From Medicago truncatula (lineage: Eukaryota > Streptophyta > Magnoliopsida > Fabales > Fabaceae), in NCBI RefSeq assembly GCF_003473485.1, contig NC_053046.1, positions 41,315,832 through 41,379,831 on the forward strand: 64,000 bases of DNA, given 5' to 3'. Within the stretch, counting starts at the first letter, position 1. Each line of letters opens with the position of its first letter. Below are positions 1 to 13,188 of the stretch, piece by piece. The position numbers and the translations under genes were made by a program. Under the pieces are notes generated by a model. That model ran no database searches, was not told the origin of the DNA, and was given only the letters and a program-made list of their open reading frames with translations.

Positions 1-7
1 CATGTTA

Positions 8-121
8 CTCCCTCCGTCTCATTATAATTGTCACATTTAGAAAATTTATCTCTCAAATTATTTATTACTGTAGAATACCAAAACAACATATTGAATTCAA
101 TCAATTTATAGATGGAGGAAG
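8..121. mobile_element. Stowaway-like MITE (degenerate)
   Basis: The left end reads CTCCCTCCGTCTC, the usual Stowaway terminus, just after a TA. The right end reads GATGGAGGAAG, an imperfect inverted match. The right TA is lost. It lies in the intron after the last visible exon of the receptor kinase gene, and its right edge stops about three bases from that exon's GTAAGT donor (124-129 read on the minus strand). Confidence 0.6.
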
Positions 122-129
122 TGACTTAC

Positions 130-3100
130 TAGGATCCACTGAAATAGCAGATACTAAAGGACCATAAACTCCTCTTGTTGGTATACCAGTGGTTCCTTTC
201 CCAGCCCAGTAGAATTGAATCTTCAATGTATTTTCTGTGACAGTAGCATTGAATTTTTTAACAATTGGCTTTTCAGCACCACCAGCTTCTCGTTCGATAT
301 CAAAGTCTCTCAGCACCAATTTCCCCTTAATCATAGGACACAACAATATATTTGAACTAAATCAGTGAATGGTTCAACACATATCAATTATTTTTCATCA
401 TGAGCATATCAAGGAATTGTTACCTGGATGTAGACATCGAATATCCGTCTCCCGAGACTGTTTAATGACCTATCATTGATGAAAATAATCTCTGCAAAGT
501 GAAGTTGGACAGTGTAATTTCCATTTATCATACAAAGTCCATAGTATGTGAGGGAAAGGGGCGAAACGCGAGCTGTTGTATACAGTTTCGAATTGATCAC
601 AGAAACATTCTGAAGACTAGAAGTATTGGTCACGATATAGGGATCAGAGTCAATATCATTGTCCATGAAGCTTCCTGTGCTGCTAAGAGCCCAATCCTCA
701 GCAGAAATATATAACATTGAAGCGCCTTTTCGTTCTATGTCAGCTGTATAAATATTACCACTAACATTTGCTTCATTACCTCCGCAGTTAATGCGTAGGG
801 AGTAATGTCCTGTTGACAAAATAATGGCAAACAGGAATGAAAAAAAATAAATACTTGATGCTAAATCTTTCAAGGAAAAGTAAAATTCAGAAAGTAGCTA
901 CCATAGTTTGCTTTTCAATTTTTAGGATTTTAGTTCATTTTTCGTGAATTTATTCCATAAGATGCAAGTCATGCTGTGGTTCTGATAAGTTTCTTAGAAT
1001 TAGCCAACTTGTTTTACTCTCTCCTTTGTTATTTAATCACTTTGATTTGAGAATTTCTCATCCATGTACGCTTCATTAAATTTATGGTAGGAAAATTTGA
1101 ATCACTATTCAAAGAAGCATATCAGATAAAAGTATATATTGTAATTTGTATGGTCACACGCTTACGTGGATTCTTCGACGTGCATGGGAAGTTTCTTTTT
1201 AGGCATGAATGAATGTTACTTCTGCAACAAAGAGTGAAGATGAAGGTAAGATTCTAATGCTGCAATCCAAGACCTTATTTTACAGAACATTCCTCAAAAA
1301 GCAAAAAGGCAGGAATACATTATGTTCAAAGCACGCCAACTTACTTCTTTGTCGCAGATAAAGAGTAGCTCTCGACAAGGTTTCTGGGAAAAATAACAAA
1401 AACATGTTACAGTGATAACTAATAATTCATACAGGATAACTAGAACTCAATGCTTGAATGAAACTTACACACTCCCTCGTTGACATTCAGTTGGACTTGA
1501 GCTTTCCCATTCAAAGTTATTGTAAGATACATCACTGTGGACCAAAATATGAATGTCATGTTGTTTGCAATAGTCATTTTTTTTATTTCAGTTATATCAT
1601 ATATTAACTTTATGCACGTATTTTTTTTTAATTTCACTGTACTTTGAAACATATGTAACATAAAAAAAACTTGGAAGATTGAAAATTATGAGATGAATAC
1701 TATAGGCATTTAACATACATATTTTTGTTATTTTTAAGGACCCAATCCGGTATAGTTCCTGATAAGTTGTTCCTAGTAAGATACCTGCATTATTTAACAA
1801 AAAATGTATTTCATCATAGGAGATGATCAAAAGAGATATTCCAAAAACATGTTTTGTTCAATCCGTCTACTTACATGAAGTCCACTTTGTCAAGGTCACG
1901 AAAAGATTCAGGTATCTTTCCACTCAAGCTATTGAAACTCAAATCTCTACATCAATTAAGATAAACAAATGAACATATTTAGTATAAGTGACGTGTTAAT
2001 TTGAAAATAAAAAGAGAAAGCATTTTACGTCACTTCTAAAACCACTTACAAGACTTTCAGTTTTGCCATTTCACCAATATATTCTGGAATCTCTCCTTTA
2101 ATCAAACATTTTCTCAGAACACTGCATTATGATGTTCAATTAAAAAATATAAGTCATTTTAAAAAGACTTAAGAAAAAGAGAAACATTGTTAGCTCATTG
2201 ATTGAACTCACAGTGTCTTCATGGATTTCATATTACTTAGTGGTGGAAAAGTAGAACTTCTACTGCCTCTCAAGTCAGTTATCCTCCTAAGTATCAAAAT
2301 AAACAAAACAATCACTTGAAAAATTCATTTCCTATGATAAGAAGTTAAATAGATATAGAAGTATTAGAAGCATACAAATCACTCAATACTGTCAATGCAG
2401 ATATGCTGGAAGGTATAGGTCCCTCTAGAGAGCAACCTTCAATGTGCCTGAAACCCAAAATTGAAATGTGTGACATATACGTTATATAAAGCAACTATAT
2501 TTAGAAAGAAGTAGTTAGGAATCTTACAGTTTTTCTATCAATGTCCATTTACTAATGAAATCAGGTATCTTCCCAGAGAAGTCATTGTCACTTATCCTCC
2601 TAAAATATTTTTCCAAAAGATTTGTCAGTAAATTGATTCAATAATTCATTTAATGAAGATTATAGACAAATTAAATGGACAATAAAGATAGTACTTACAA
2701 ATCATTCAACTTGGTCAACTTGGAAAACGCAGACGGCAATGCTCCGGTGAATCTATTTGATTGCAGAACGCTAAACAAAAATGCATGCATATTAAACACT
2801 ACAGAAAGAAGCAGAGACTATGATTACAATAAGAAGACGGGAGTTTCAGAAGAATTACAGTTTTTCTAAGTTGATCAGCTTCCCTATGTCTTCAGGAATA
2901 AAGCCTGAAAATTGATTTCCTTCAATACTTCTGTAACATTCATACAAGTATTATGTTATTTAAACAAAGCAGTTGAGATAATCCCTTTTTTCTTTCCTGA
3001 TTTTCTTTTAAAAACATTGGATTTATCTTTATGTTCGACGTTTATAAACTCGAGGACCAAAGTGAGGATTTACTCATGTTTGAAAATAAAGAAATAATAT

Positions 3101-4936
3101 AACATACAAGTTTTTGAGGGTTGTAATATTGGTGAGAACTGTAGGGAATGGCCCTGAAAATCTGTTTCCCATGAAAGATCTGCATATTCAATACACAACA
3201 AACTTTAGTGTCACTTTCAATTTGCTTACTTGAAAAAGAAGAAATTTAAGAGGCAATGACCAAAATGTGCATAGCAGAAAGTTCTTACAAATCAACCAAG
3301 TTCATTTTAGCCCATTGTTGAGGGATAGAACCAGTGATGATGTTACGACTAAGGTCCCTGATTGTATACAAAACAATATTGTTCGTGAAGTGTCAGTTCA
3401 GTGGTAAAAACTATAAACTGCATGGAAAATCATGCAGAGGAGAATGATAGTTTCAACGGTAAAGGTTTAATAACGTTACAATATTTTGAGATGAGGAAGC
3501 TTGGAAAACTCTGGTGAAAGGGTGCCAGACAGATTCTGAGCCTTCAAGAATCTGTTGAACATGTGAGATTAAATAAAGCAGAAAATTAGAATTTATATGA
3601 TGGTTGACATGATTATTGCAAAATAATCATCCAACAAATAAGTAAATAGATAAATAGTTTAAAGTAAAAAAAATGAAAGTTTAACAGAAAAATCATGACA
3701 AGGAGAAACATACTAATAATTTAAATTTTACCCTTAAAAGAATGAAGACATAGACAGCACATCTTTTTCAAAGTCAATGTTTTGCATTTCTTTATTGATC
3801 GGACTGATTGTATGTTTGACCAAATTACACAAAATTCCAAACCTTATTTTTATTTTTAATAATTGAGTTCAATAATCATTCCCATTTAGACCAACAATGT
3901 GTTTTTTTTTTTCCTTTTGTTGATAAATCACATTTAGACCAATGTGACAACCTGACAAGCCACATATGTGTATGGATATGCATTATAAATCACTGTAAAT
4001 ATGGTGAGACAAAAAATGGAGTACAAAAGTCTTTAGTTTGTTGAATGTTCATTGAATCCAACAACAAAACATGAATTTACAACCGATCAAAAACTTTCAT
4101 AAAAAAATGAAAACTTCACTTTGTTAATGTTAAAAAAGAAATTGTATGTATTACACGTGAAGATTTTATGGTAAAATCAAAGTTTCTACAGTAAAAAATA
4201 CGTGTGACCAAAAAAAGACAGATAATTTAATCAACACTTTGCGTAGAAAAACATCTTCCCAACTACACATGATTGCACGTGATTTTCTGCTACAAGTTTT
4301 TGTTTTGAAGAATCCAAAAAATGAAATAGAGAGAAGATGAGAAAGAAGCACACTGATACACTGATACAACTAATAATTTGAAAAAATCACATAATTCAGT
4401 TTAATTATAAATATCGGTGTCGTATCGATGTCAGACACGACTTGTGTCTGACATTGGGACACGTCTACTCCAAGGAGTGTCCGTGTTTCATAGGAAAGAA
4501 GAGAAGGCAGTCCGTACATGCTTACAACATGGCAAGAAGAATTGTGGTTGAATGAACAATTACAAATCACAGCACTCTCAAAGCCTTTTCTACTATCAGA
4601 AACATTCCATTTTCCTTTTCCACTGCAGGGGTCAACTCCAAAATCCCAATCTTTCTTCCCAATCTTGTTCCCTATCTCCTTCAATGCCTTCACTGCAATA
4701 AGAACAAATCTGAGCCATGTGAGATATTATTAATTCTAACAATAAATCTGATCCAAGCATAAAAATAATATACCATACACCAAAAAGAAAAAACACTCGA
4801 AACTTAAACAAATGAATAAGTTTTAGTTACCCTCTTGAGTGTTGAGCTTTAGTGTAGCTGCTGAAGCAAAGTGTGAGATGAAAATCAATGAAGTGAAACC
4901 GAAGAGAAGTACAAAAAAAAGTATATTGGACTCCAT
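130..4936 (-). CDS. LRR-malectin receptor-like kinase, RFK1/At1g53430 type (5' part, ectodomain)
   Basis: Plasma-membrane receptor kinase of LRR subfamily VIII-2; about 603 residues are visible and the transmembrane and kinase exons lie left of position 1. Exons, 5' to 3' on the minus strand: 4936-4831, 4692-4518, 3551-3480, 3357-3289, 3179-3108, 2930-2859, 2770-2699, 2599-2528, 2447-2376, 2286-2212, 2121-2050, 1946-1875, 1784-1719, 1534-1469, 1383-1345, 1221-1166, 809-424, 325-130. All junctions are GT/AG and all phases agree. The ATG at 4936 opens a clean signal peptide (MESNILFFVLLFGFTSLIF). Exon 2 has the paired-Cys cap (VDPCSGKGKW, CNCSFN). Exons 3-14 are each one leucine-rich repeat of 66-75 bp, all phase 2. 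Exons 15-16 carry a CLKRNFPC linker. Exon 17 opens the malectin domain (LRINCGGNEANVSG) and exon 18 ends it (YWAGKGTTGIPTRGVYGPL). No frame break is seen. The ligand is unknown. The family is clear; the exact orthologue is not. Confidence 0.92.
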
Positions 4937-4993
4937 GAAAGTGTTTTCACTATAGAATTAGATAGATGGATGGAGAAGGAATGAAAGAGAAAG

Positions 4994-5006
4994 ACTATAT
5001 ATATTT
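4994..5006 (-). promoter_or_regulatory. Putative TATA box of the receptor kinase gene
   Basis: A run of TATATATA sits about 60-70 bp upstream of the ATG at 4936 on the minus strand. That spacing would give a short 5' leader. Position and composition are the only evidence; AT-rich background makes chance matches common. Confidence 0.4.
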
Positions 5007-5645
5007 ATGAGATTTCATGTCATATAGATAGATTGTGGATTGCTAAAAAGCATTAATGTTTCTATCTAGCACTGTATTGCATCTATGTTATGGTCGGGAG
5101 CATGAAAGACAAATTATGATATTGATTAAAGTATTAAAATATGTAAATTTACATCAAAAAATGGTCTACCTATAACTAAGGTAAAAGTAAAAATTTGTAT
5201 TTTCAAAATAAAATTTTTATCAATAGATTTCTTAACCAATAACGTTAGAGTATTAGTGAGAAAAAACCCTATATTTAACATTAATAAGAAACAAAATATA
5301 TTGCAAAATTGGGTAGTTGCACTTGCATGCAAGTTGCAATTAGAAATTAATGTGATTCTAATCTTAGCGGCTAGCGCGTTATTAACGTGGTACAAATTAA
5401 TTCTCAATTGAGTGTTAATAAAAGAATCGAGATGGGCCTCACGCGCATACAAATATTAACTCTCATATGAGTGTACAATATGACGTGTTTTTAATTCCAA
5501 TATATCATTCAAGAAACACACTTACTTAGACACAAATCCAAATAAAAATATTGGACACACACACAAAGCGAAACAAAAATTAAAAATGTTCAATGATAAT
5601 GTTTCTATCTTGATTGGATGTATTTGTGATCTACAAAATATGAAT
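5007..5645. other. Intergenic, no gene seen
   Basis: AT-rich upstream region of the receptor kinase gene. Only short unsupported ORFs are present. Its last nine bases (5637-5645, AATATGAAT) are the left target-site duplication of the next element. Confidence 0.6.
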
Positions 5646-5935
5646 GGCTTAATAGCAGTTTTAGTCCTCTAACTTTTTCAAAGTTGCGATTTTGACCTTC
5701 TTAAAAAAAAACTAAAAAACCGCGCCCCTAAGTTTTGCAATTGTGGCGGTTTTGGTCTCCAAGGCCAATTTTTGGTAAAAAAATAACACGTGGCACCTCA
5801 CTTAGGTGCTGAGGTGCCACGTCAGGGTAGACCGGGTCAAAATTGGCATTGGGGCCAAAACTGTCACAAATGTAAAACTTAGGGGCCAAAATCGCAACTT
5901 TGGGAAAGTTAGGGGGCTAAAATTGCTATTAAACC
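5646..5935. mobile_element. MULE-type palindromic MITE, 290 bp
   Basis: Long terminal inverted repeats: GGCTTAATAGC at the left mirrors GCTATTAAACC at the right, and the match continues for about 50 bp (the tagtcc..aactt..aaagttgcgattttg stretch). The centre is itself a palindrome built on cacgtggcacctca / tgaggtgccacgt (about 5788-5821). An exact 9-bp target-site duplication, AATATGAAT, flanks it at 5637-5645 and 5936-5944. A 9-bp TSD and long TIRs point to Mutator-type transposition. No ORF is inside. Confidence 0.9.
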
Positions 5936-5944
5936 AATATGAAT

Positions 5945-6791
5945 TGATAAATTTAGAGCAGCCATATATAATGTGAAGGAAATAAATTGATAGATTGACT
6001 AGTTAATTTTAATCTATCTTTAAACTCATTTGATTTATATGTTATTGAGACTCCTTCTAAAGAGCTTCAAAGACTCATTTTTTATGATATTTATGGCGTC
6101 TACATGCCTTCAAATGTTTGATTAATGGAAAATTCTATGGTGAAGTCACGAAAATGACTTTTGTGGTGAAGTTAACATTATAGTATCAAAAATGTTGTGA
6201 GTAACACCCCACTATTTGTACAATGGCATCAAAAGTTCAGTCCCCATAATATCAACAATTCATCAGACTAACAAGAATACATTTAATCTAATTTTATCCT
6301 ACCTTGTTTTAAGTGTAACACCCCACAAAGTGTAACACTTAAAACTATCACATAATATCATCAACTATGTTTGTATGTTAAAGATGTCAACGATAAAATA
6401 ATATTTGTAAGTCCAAGATGTTGCAAGCATTACTGGATGAATTACTATTAATCATGAATCAGTAATCAACAATTTAAAAATGAATTAAACATTAAGATTA
6501 AAATTAACTTTTTCAAAAAAGTCAATTTTCTGACTGCACCGTAGAAGCTCCCTTGATTAATAGCTTAGTTCTTCTTTTCTTGGGATTTAACCTCTTTTTT
6601 AAAAAAAAGAATGCTCTTTTAAATTACTAGATATTAATTTATTTTTCAAACATTGCTATATTTAATATTACTAATTAGTATTACCCCTCAATTTTTTTTG
6701 CTAATTTTTATTAAAATATTTTTCACGATTTAATAATATTCTCACATAAGACCAAATTGGATTTTCATTTTTTTTCAAGAACTGAAAATTA

Positions 6792-6836
<45 letters not shown>

Positions 6837-8090
6837 TTTCATTTTTTATAGAATAGATATGCCATAATTCTACGAATCATCATATTCTTAAAAAATTGAA
6901 TGATTTTTATTTTCGATATCAAACATAATAGAAATAAATAAATAATTGTTCAACCATTTATCTTCTAAGCAATTTTGCACCCAATTCTCGATGAAATTCA
7001 TATAAAAAAAAAAAAATCCAATTTTTGCGATTATCATTGATAATGGTGGTATAAGCGATAACTCTCACACTAAATGCCTAAAATTGCCTAAAGTTATTGA
7101 AAGTCAAAAAATTCATTTCACAATTGTTATAAGCACTTGTCAATTTAGCATTGAAAACGATTTAACATAACAAATAGAAGAAAGAAGGGAAATTCTTTTA
7201 AAAATAAAACACCAATTTAGTGAAAGATTACCAAAGAGGGAAATGGGGAAAGACAAAAGGAGGAAAAAAAGCGAGTAACATACCTTGATTGAAGACAAAG
7301 GTAGATGAAGACGCGATAAGGTCGCCAAGGGGAGGTTGAACGTAAAGAAATGCAATGGATGAAGCACAGAGAGAAGAGGTGAGTTTGAATGTAGAGAGAG
7401 GGGTTGAAGACGATGATAAACAAAGAGAGAATGGATGAAACGAAGAGAGAAGATGGTCGAAAGAGTCACAAAGAGAAGATGCGAGGTTGTCGTGTGATGC
7501 AATTGAAGTAGAGAGACCAAAGCTGCGATGGAAGAGAGGCAAGGGAAAAATCATAAACAAATTTTCTTATCTCATTAGTGCATCAAATGCAAGATTTAGG
7601 TAGGATATGATAAACTTATCTTATCTTATCTTCTTATCCTCGTCATCAAATGAACCATAATATCATATAACTCAATAAAAAAAATACAGTTGGACACTTG
7701 CCCCCCACACGCAAAGTACTCATGTTCCTCCTTGATCACTTTTATGATTTCAAGTTAAAATAAAATATATTAATATCAGTAAAAATCTTGTTTAGCACAA
7801 GATGTGCACAAATAGATTCAAGGCCTAACATGTGATAGTACAAAAATAAAGAGCCAACAACGAGAATGAAAACAATTGAAAGTTAAGTAACAAAACTCAT
7901 GCTATGGAGAGAATTTTGCCACCAAAAATGAAAACTAAAAGCTAAAGTGCAATTTTTTACTTTCAAACACTAAAAGGAAAGAAGCTTTACTTCATCATTA
8001 TATTGGAAGATACAAGATTTCTCTCCTTCCAAATTACTCATACACAAGCAACCAAATCAGTTGAAGAGAAAACCAAATGTTTTTAGAGTG
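5945..8090. other. Intergenic, including an (AT)n run and a purine-rich patch
   Basis: No gene is recognised. A hairpin with 10-bp arms (TTTTAAGTGT / ACACTTAAAA) lies near 6308-6346. An (AT)n microsatellite is at about 6794-6833. From 7216 to 7560 the plus strand is rich in GA triplets, which opens overlapping Ser/Leu/Phe-rich ORFs on the minus strand; these look like composition effects, not a gene. Confidence 0.55.
6794..6833. repeat. (AT)n microsatellite
   Basis: About 40 bp of uninterrupted alternating A and T, seen directly. Confidence 0.95.
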
Positions 8091-8535
8091 ACCTCCTAGT
8101 CATGCAATTTGAGTGAAATGGTCACAAAGATTATTCGGGCAAGTAGATCGAAGAGATTCTAAACCATTAAAAAAACTTAAAACCAAATATTCCTGTAGTT
8201 ATAACAAAACATAAAAAGGTGATTCCAATTTTCTTCTAGGCAACATCCATCAGGTGCATTTATTGGAATTAGTCGAAAGAGCCCGTTAGACGAATCAAAT
8301 TATCTTTAATTGAAAGACGATTGCGTAACATTTGACAAATAAACGCATAAACCTTCAACAGACCTGCTTTATTCCAACTAGGGTCAGAAATGTTATCATA
8401 AATACCGCGCGCCGTTTTACTAACAAGCGATACACGCCGCTATCCTTTTTTGATCAAGTTTTCAATCCCAAGACCAATTATCCTTCGCGCCATCCTACAA
8501 GAAAAAAGTTCGGTATGAATATTCTCGATTTCTTT
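8090..8535 (-). pseudogene. LINE remnant, reverse-transcriptase zinc-binding (zf-RVT) region
   Basis: Read on the minus strand in shifting frames, the segment gives pieces typical of the C-terminal zinc-binding region of plant LINE reverse transcriptases. These are a DNISDPSWNKAGLLKVYAF-like stretch, then MLRNRLSIKDNLIR, then CCLEENWNHLFMFC. Stops and frameshifts interrupt it, so it is dead. The 5' part of the LINE is missing and no clear poly(A) end was found. The family is moderately sure; the exact limits are not. Confidence 0.55.
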
Positions 8536-10014
8536 ATTTTTCAATTCCTTATTTCCCCATTATCTAGCTAATTCTTGATAAAGATATGCATGCATGTATA
8601 ACTCTCAAGAGCTACTTTATAAATAGCAATAATTTAGATTTAGAAATTACGACCTTTTTTCATAGAATTTAGAAATTAACATTGTTGCTGTCTTGTTAAT
8701 TTAGTTTTAGTGGAGAAATAAAAGGAGTTGGACTAGCGTGTGGGGACACATTAAACAAAGTCCAGACATGCAAAGTGGTAGATGCATGCAGTATGTGTAT
8801 GGGGCAGAAAATAGACCACTGCAAGATGGACCCTTCCTTACTCTCCAAAATTACAAATTTATATGACCGTTCCTTTTTTCATCTTATCAGTTTTTTGCAC
8901 GTCCTATGCAATATAGATTTTAGAATTTAAAAGATATAAATATCCTATAAAAACCTTCAAAGCACATTGAAATATCTCGGATTTTAGAATGAAAAAGAGC
9001 GCGCGTGAAACTTATAAAATGAGAAAAGTAATGTCTAATTTATATTAATTGTTCATTCGCACATTAGATATGGCTACAATTTAATTTATTGGCTAGTATA
9101 TAGTTCATTCCCCTTCTTTTATGTTTATTTAAAGAGAAGTATATCTATTTTTTTTTCCTTCAGAATTAAGGATTTAAACAAGTTTTGTCACTTCCTTCAA
9201 AAAAAACAAGTTTTGTCTCTAATAAATTAGAATCGTACACAAACGAACGTACAATTATTTAATTTAAGTGTCATGTGAACTTTTTACACGATGTCGGTGC
9301 CCTCGTGTTGAACTAGATTTTTATCTATTCAATCAATGAAAAACAAACGACAAAGGATAATTTTGAGAGAAAAGTTAATAAAACTTTAATAAAAAAATAC
9401 TACTTTTTAGAGATTAAAATATATATATTTAACTGTAGTTTTTCTTTTTCATTTCAATTTTTTATTCTCTTAATTTCAACATCTAATTGAACAGGCACTT
9501 AAAAATCATTAAAATGTTGAGTTGATTAGTACAAGTTCGAAAAAATACAGGAAAAAAAAGAGATGATCTTCATTGTCTTAACAAATGGGATGGTGAGATG
9601 ATTAGCTCAAGTTCGAGAAAAACGCCCCACATTTATTTTTCTTTATCTCTATCAAATTCAAACTAGTTACATTGTTGTGTCACTCGTGCGAATAAGGATG
9701 AATGTGAACTTCTAATTTTTAAGAGGCAACATTGATGGTTGTTGATATTTCAAATTTTCAACTCATATTAATATATTTATTGTAATTTTGGTCTCAAGTG
9801 GGATATTTGCCGAATAGAGATTTTTGGCGAAATTCAAGAATATGAATTTTGATATCAAAAGTACCACTTTCTCTTGAGATTTAAAATTGGGACAATAAAT
9901 CATCACTTTTGGCACCAAAAATTTCATTTTATGCCAAAAATATGGTTTGAAACCAAAATAATAAAATAATAATAAATGTTACAATTGAAGGACACAAGTT
10001 CAATTAAGAAAAGC
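8536..10014. other. Intergenic, nothing recognised
   Basis: AT-rich sequence with homopolymer runs. A short imperfect repeat around 'gatgatt/gattag..caagttcga' occurs at about 9520-9545 and 9590-9620. I see no gene. Confidence 0.55.
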
Positions 10015-10455
10015 TTAAATGAACTTTTGGTACACCCCTATTTTTATTTTTATTTTAAAAGTTCTGGTTCTCTTTTAAAAAAAAAGTTTTGGTACCATAC
10101 TATTTTAAAATTCAGCTTTTTCAATCCCTTTATTTCAATTTTTTAAGACTTTTGATCCCTAGCTCTACTACAAAAAACTTTGCTTTAATGACAATAAATT
10201 GTTGTAGGTAAAAGTCTTTTGACGGTAGGAATAGCCCCAACCTAAAAACGTGATTTTTAGTGATAGTAAATTTCTAATAATAAAAATCCTTTTACCGTTG
10301 AAAATTTACTGTCACTAAAATTCAAGTTTTTTGTAACGGGGCGGTGAATCAAAAGTTAGAAAAAATTAAAATAAATGGATCAAAAAGCAGAATTTTAAAA
10401 TAGAAGTAACAAAATTTAAAAAAAAAATGAAAATAGAGGTAAATAAAAAAAATAA
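10015..10455. mobile_element. Nested degenerate MITEs (outer TIR element, inner CACTA-like)
   Basis: The outer arms (about 10015-10165 and 10335-10455) are imperfect inverted copies sharing ATTTTAAAATTC-GC and ATTT.AATTTTTT..ACTTTTGAT. Between them, about 10166-10336, a second pair of inverted ends starts CTACTACAAAAAACTT and mirrors AAGTTTTTTGTAACGGGG; a TGACAATAAAT / TTTACTGTCA motif lies just inside. The CTACAAAAAA end recalls CACTA elements. No clean target-site duplication was found for either layer. Confidence 0.55.
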
Positions 10456-13020
10456 AAATATAGTATATGAGAGTCTATTCATATGCACGTAAATGCATGC
10501 ATAATTGCAAAAGCATATGAGATTATGGATCATAGATAGATAGATTCAAAGTTGACTATGAACATACTATACTATGCCATGCCAGCTAGAAGAATGCGAC
10601 GTATCATTATGGAATTTGGAGTCTACCTTCTTTTGATCATTACTTTGGGTTCGACCTTATTGTCTCAGTCAATTGTGTTTGGATACGCGTTAATTGAAAA
10701 GGACCATATGATGATATCATATATTATTCGAAATTTTCGTGTGGGGCTAATATATTTTATACATTAATTCAGTTCCTTATACTTTTCGAAGCATCTATCT
10801 TTAGTTTGGGTTCTTCATTTTTGTTTCTGAATTTTCTTAAAGTAGAAAATCTTATCTTACAATGTTGTGGCAGGTCATTGTTTATCCTATATTAATTGTA
10901 TTCTTGTTTAAGTCTTAGCTTGTTCTTCTTCTATTAAAGTTTGCCTATAAAAACAATGTGAAAACTACAAAATGTTCTTTATAGGTCAAATGCATCATCA
11001 ACTTTTAAATTTAGTGTTTCTATCGTTTAAAATATATCTTGTCTTTAAGTCATAAAATATATACACCATTACTTTTCTTTCATCTAACTCGATTATAAAG
11101 TGTTTATGTGGTTTATTGTTTAGTCGATGGTTCCAAACTATATGCTCTGAAAATTAGAGTTCATATAGATTTATTATTCGGTTTTAGTATGAAAAAAAAG
11201 TGATTGATAATTTGATTTATGACGTTGTTGAAATTAAGATTGAATTGAGAAACATCAAAAAGAAAACGCATGTATGTAATCGTGTTTTGTGTCATAAACA
11301 ATTTTTAAATCTTCCACCTCAATGTTAAATGATCATTTAGACACTTTTTTTAACAAAGTTGAATGAAAAAAGGATCAATTTGCAAAATTAAATAAATTAA
11401 AGAATTAACTTGTTCGCATTTACTTTGTATAAAAAAATCAGTTTGAAACTAAAATGACTAATCGGTATAAACATTAAACTTAAAAGATTTTGGAATCTAT
11501 TTGTCTTTTATCTTCATTTTTCTAAAATTACTCCCTCTATTTCAATTTATAAAAGAAAATTGGGTTAATAAAAGTTGATGTATTTGATTAAAAATTCAGT
11601 TCAAATATATTTATTTTTGTTGACTCAACTTTTCTCTTATAAATATGATCGAAGGAAGCATTTTTTTTATTTGTTTTGATTATGAGTTCCTAAACATATT
11701 GTCGCATGAATCACAGAAAGCTACGTTTGTAGCTTATAATCGTTTGAATAGGTTACATAAAGAACCATCTGAATACAAACTTTTGTAAGATAATCAGTCT
11801 AAGAGTGAATGGGACGGGACCTAAAGAAAACAGAGATCTAGGACTAGGAATGTATACCGAAAGGTATTTTTTTAAATTAAAATAAAATAAAATATCATTA
11901 ATACTAAGGATTTTTTTAGTAGAATGTTGACGAGTGTTCTAGATAAAACTTCTATTTATGAATAATTTAACAAATACTCTTGGGATACTGGTTAATAACA
12001 ATTTTTTTTATAGGCTCAAACACTAATTAATGCATTTGCCAAAGCCTTGGATACGACAATGAAAATAAAAAAAGAGAAATTATTTTTTCATCCTACACAT
12101 CTTTCAGGTGTCTTCAAAAATTTATATTTCACCTTGTTTGTATTATATAATTTGAAAGTGTTTAAAACATTAAAAAAAAAATAAAAAAAATCTACCATTA
12201 AATCACATTCTACCGCGACAACAACAACAATATAATTTTCAATAACAATATTAAACATAAACAAAATCATGAATCAACCAAACAAACTTCATCTAGTTCA
12301 TACATGCAAGCTCTGATTTCTTTGTATGTATTGGACCGAATCTAATTTTTCTGAATTTCATGAAAAAATCTCACTAAAGAAACATCTAATTCGATCGGTC
12401 CCTTCAAACTATACTGACCAAATTTAGAGAATATGGTTTCCACATAGTTGTTGGTCTGGAGCTTCATTTTGATGAATTAAACGTTTCATATAAAACGATC
12501 GACGAATAACGATTCTCAATATTGTCCACTCTTTTTATATCTCCATGGTCGAGACAACTATTAATGTTATTCATACAAAACTATGCCCTGACTTTTAATG
12601 CAGCCTATGCAAGTGGTCTGGTCTCTAAATTTAACAACTTATAGTATCAATGTGCTCTCTAAGTTTACCCACTTACTACCAAATTAGTTCTTAACGTGTT
12701 CTTTCAATGATTAATATAAGTAAAGTTTGAGAGGATAATTATAGACCAATTTAGTGCTTTAGTCGTTATTTCTTTTTTCAACCAAAACTATTTTTCAAAA
12801 TGAGCGCATGAATGATTTCTTTCGAAAACTAGTTAGTTTAAAAAACGCAAAATATGATGCGGCATTCGCAATTTCGAAACATTGTCTCGAAAGATTAAAC
12901 ATGTTCAACTCATTCACTCTGAGCTTATGATAATTTTAGCTCTCGTTGTTGCAAGAAAAGGGATGTTAGACTAAATGAGGTAACTTGTTGTACACAGTTT
13001 GCAAATTTATTTAAATGGTG
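10456..13020. other. Intergenic, downstream of the HSP20-like gene
   Basis: AT-rich and without a recognisable gene. A 71-codon plus-strand ORF at 10552 has no family resemblance and no splice context that I can support. The only repeat with structure is the Stowaway-like unit at 11531-11657. Confidence 0.55.
11531..11657. mobile_element. Stowaway-like MITE (degenerate)
   Basis: The left end CTCCCTCTATTTCAATTTATAA is mirrored by TTATAAATATGATCGAAGGAAG at the right, with TA at the left junction. The ends have drifted but the size and terminal motif fit Stowaway. Confidence 0.55.
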
Positions 13021-13188
13021 TGACGGGTATTATTATATAGTCTACATGACGACGGTCCAGGAAGTGAACGGCCTGATACATGTAGACATTTTCTGTTCAA
13101 TAAATTACTGTATACTATATATATACACACACGATTGGACACATATATAGAACATTGCCAACTCTGCTATGATCAATATTACTGAGCT

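Noticed and set aside
4395..4490. 'gtgtcagacac / gtgtctgac' palindromes in intron 2 of the receptor gene, with a similar motif at 14062-14105
   Set aside because: Probably a common plant repeat, but too short and diverged to assign ends or a family.
7140..7560. Three overlapping minus-strand ORFs of 68-126 codons
   Set aside because: They arise from a GA-rich plus strand (Ser/Leu/Phe/His-rich proteins), with no domain, no splice context and several overlapping frames of similar quality.
10552..10767. 71-codon plus ORF with a hydrophobic stretch
   Set aside because: No family resemblance, no regulatory or splice signals, and a size expected by chance in 64 kb.
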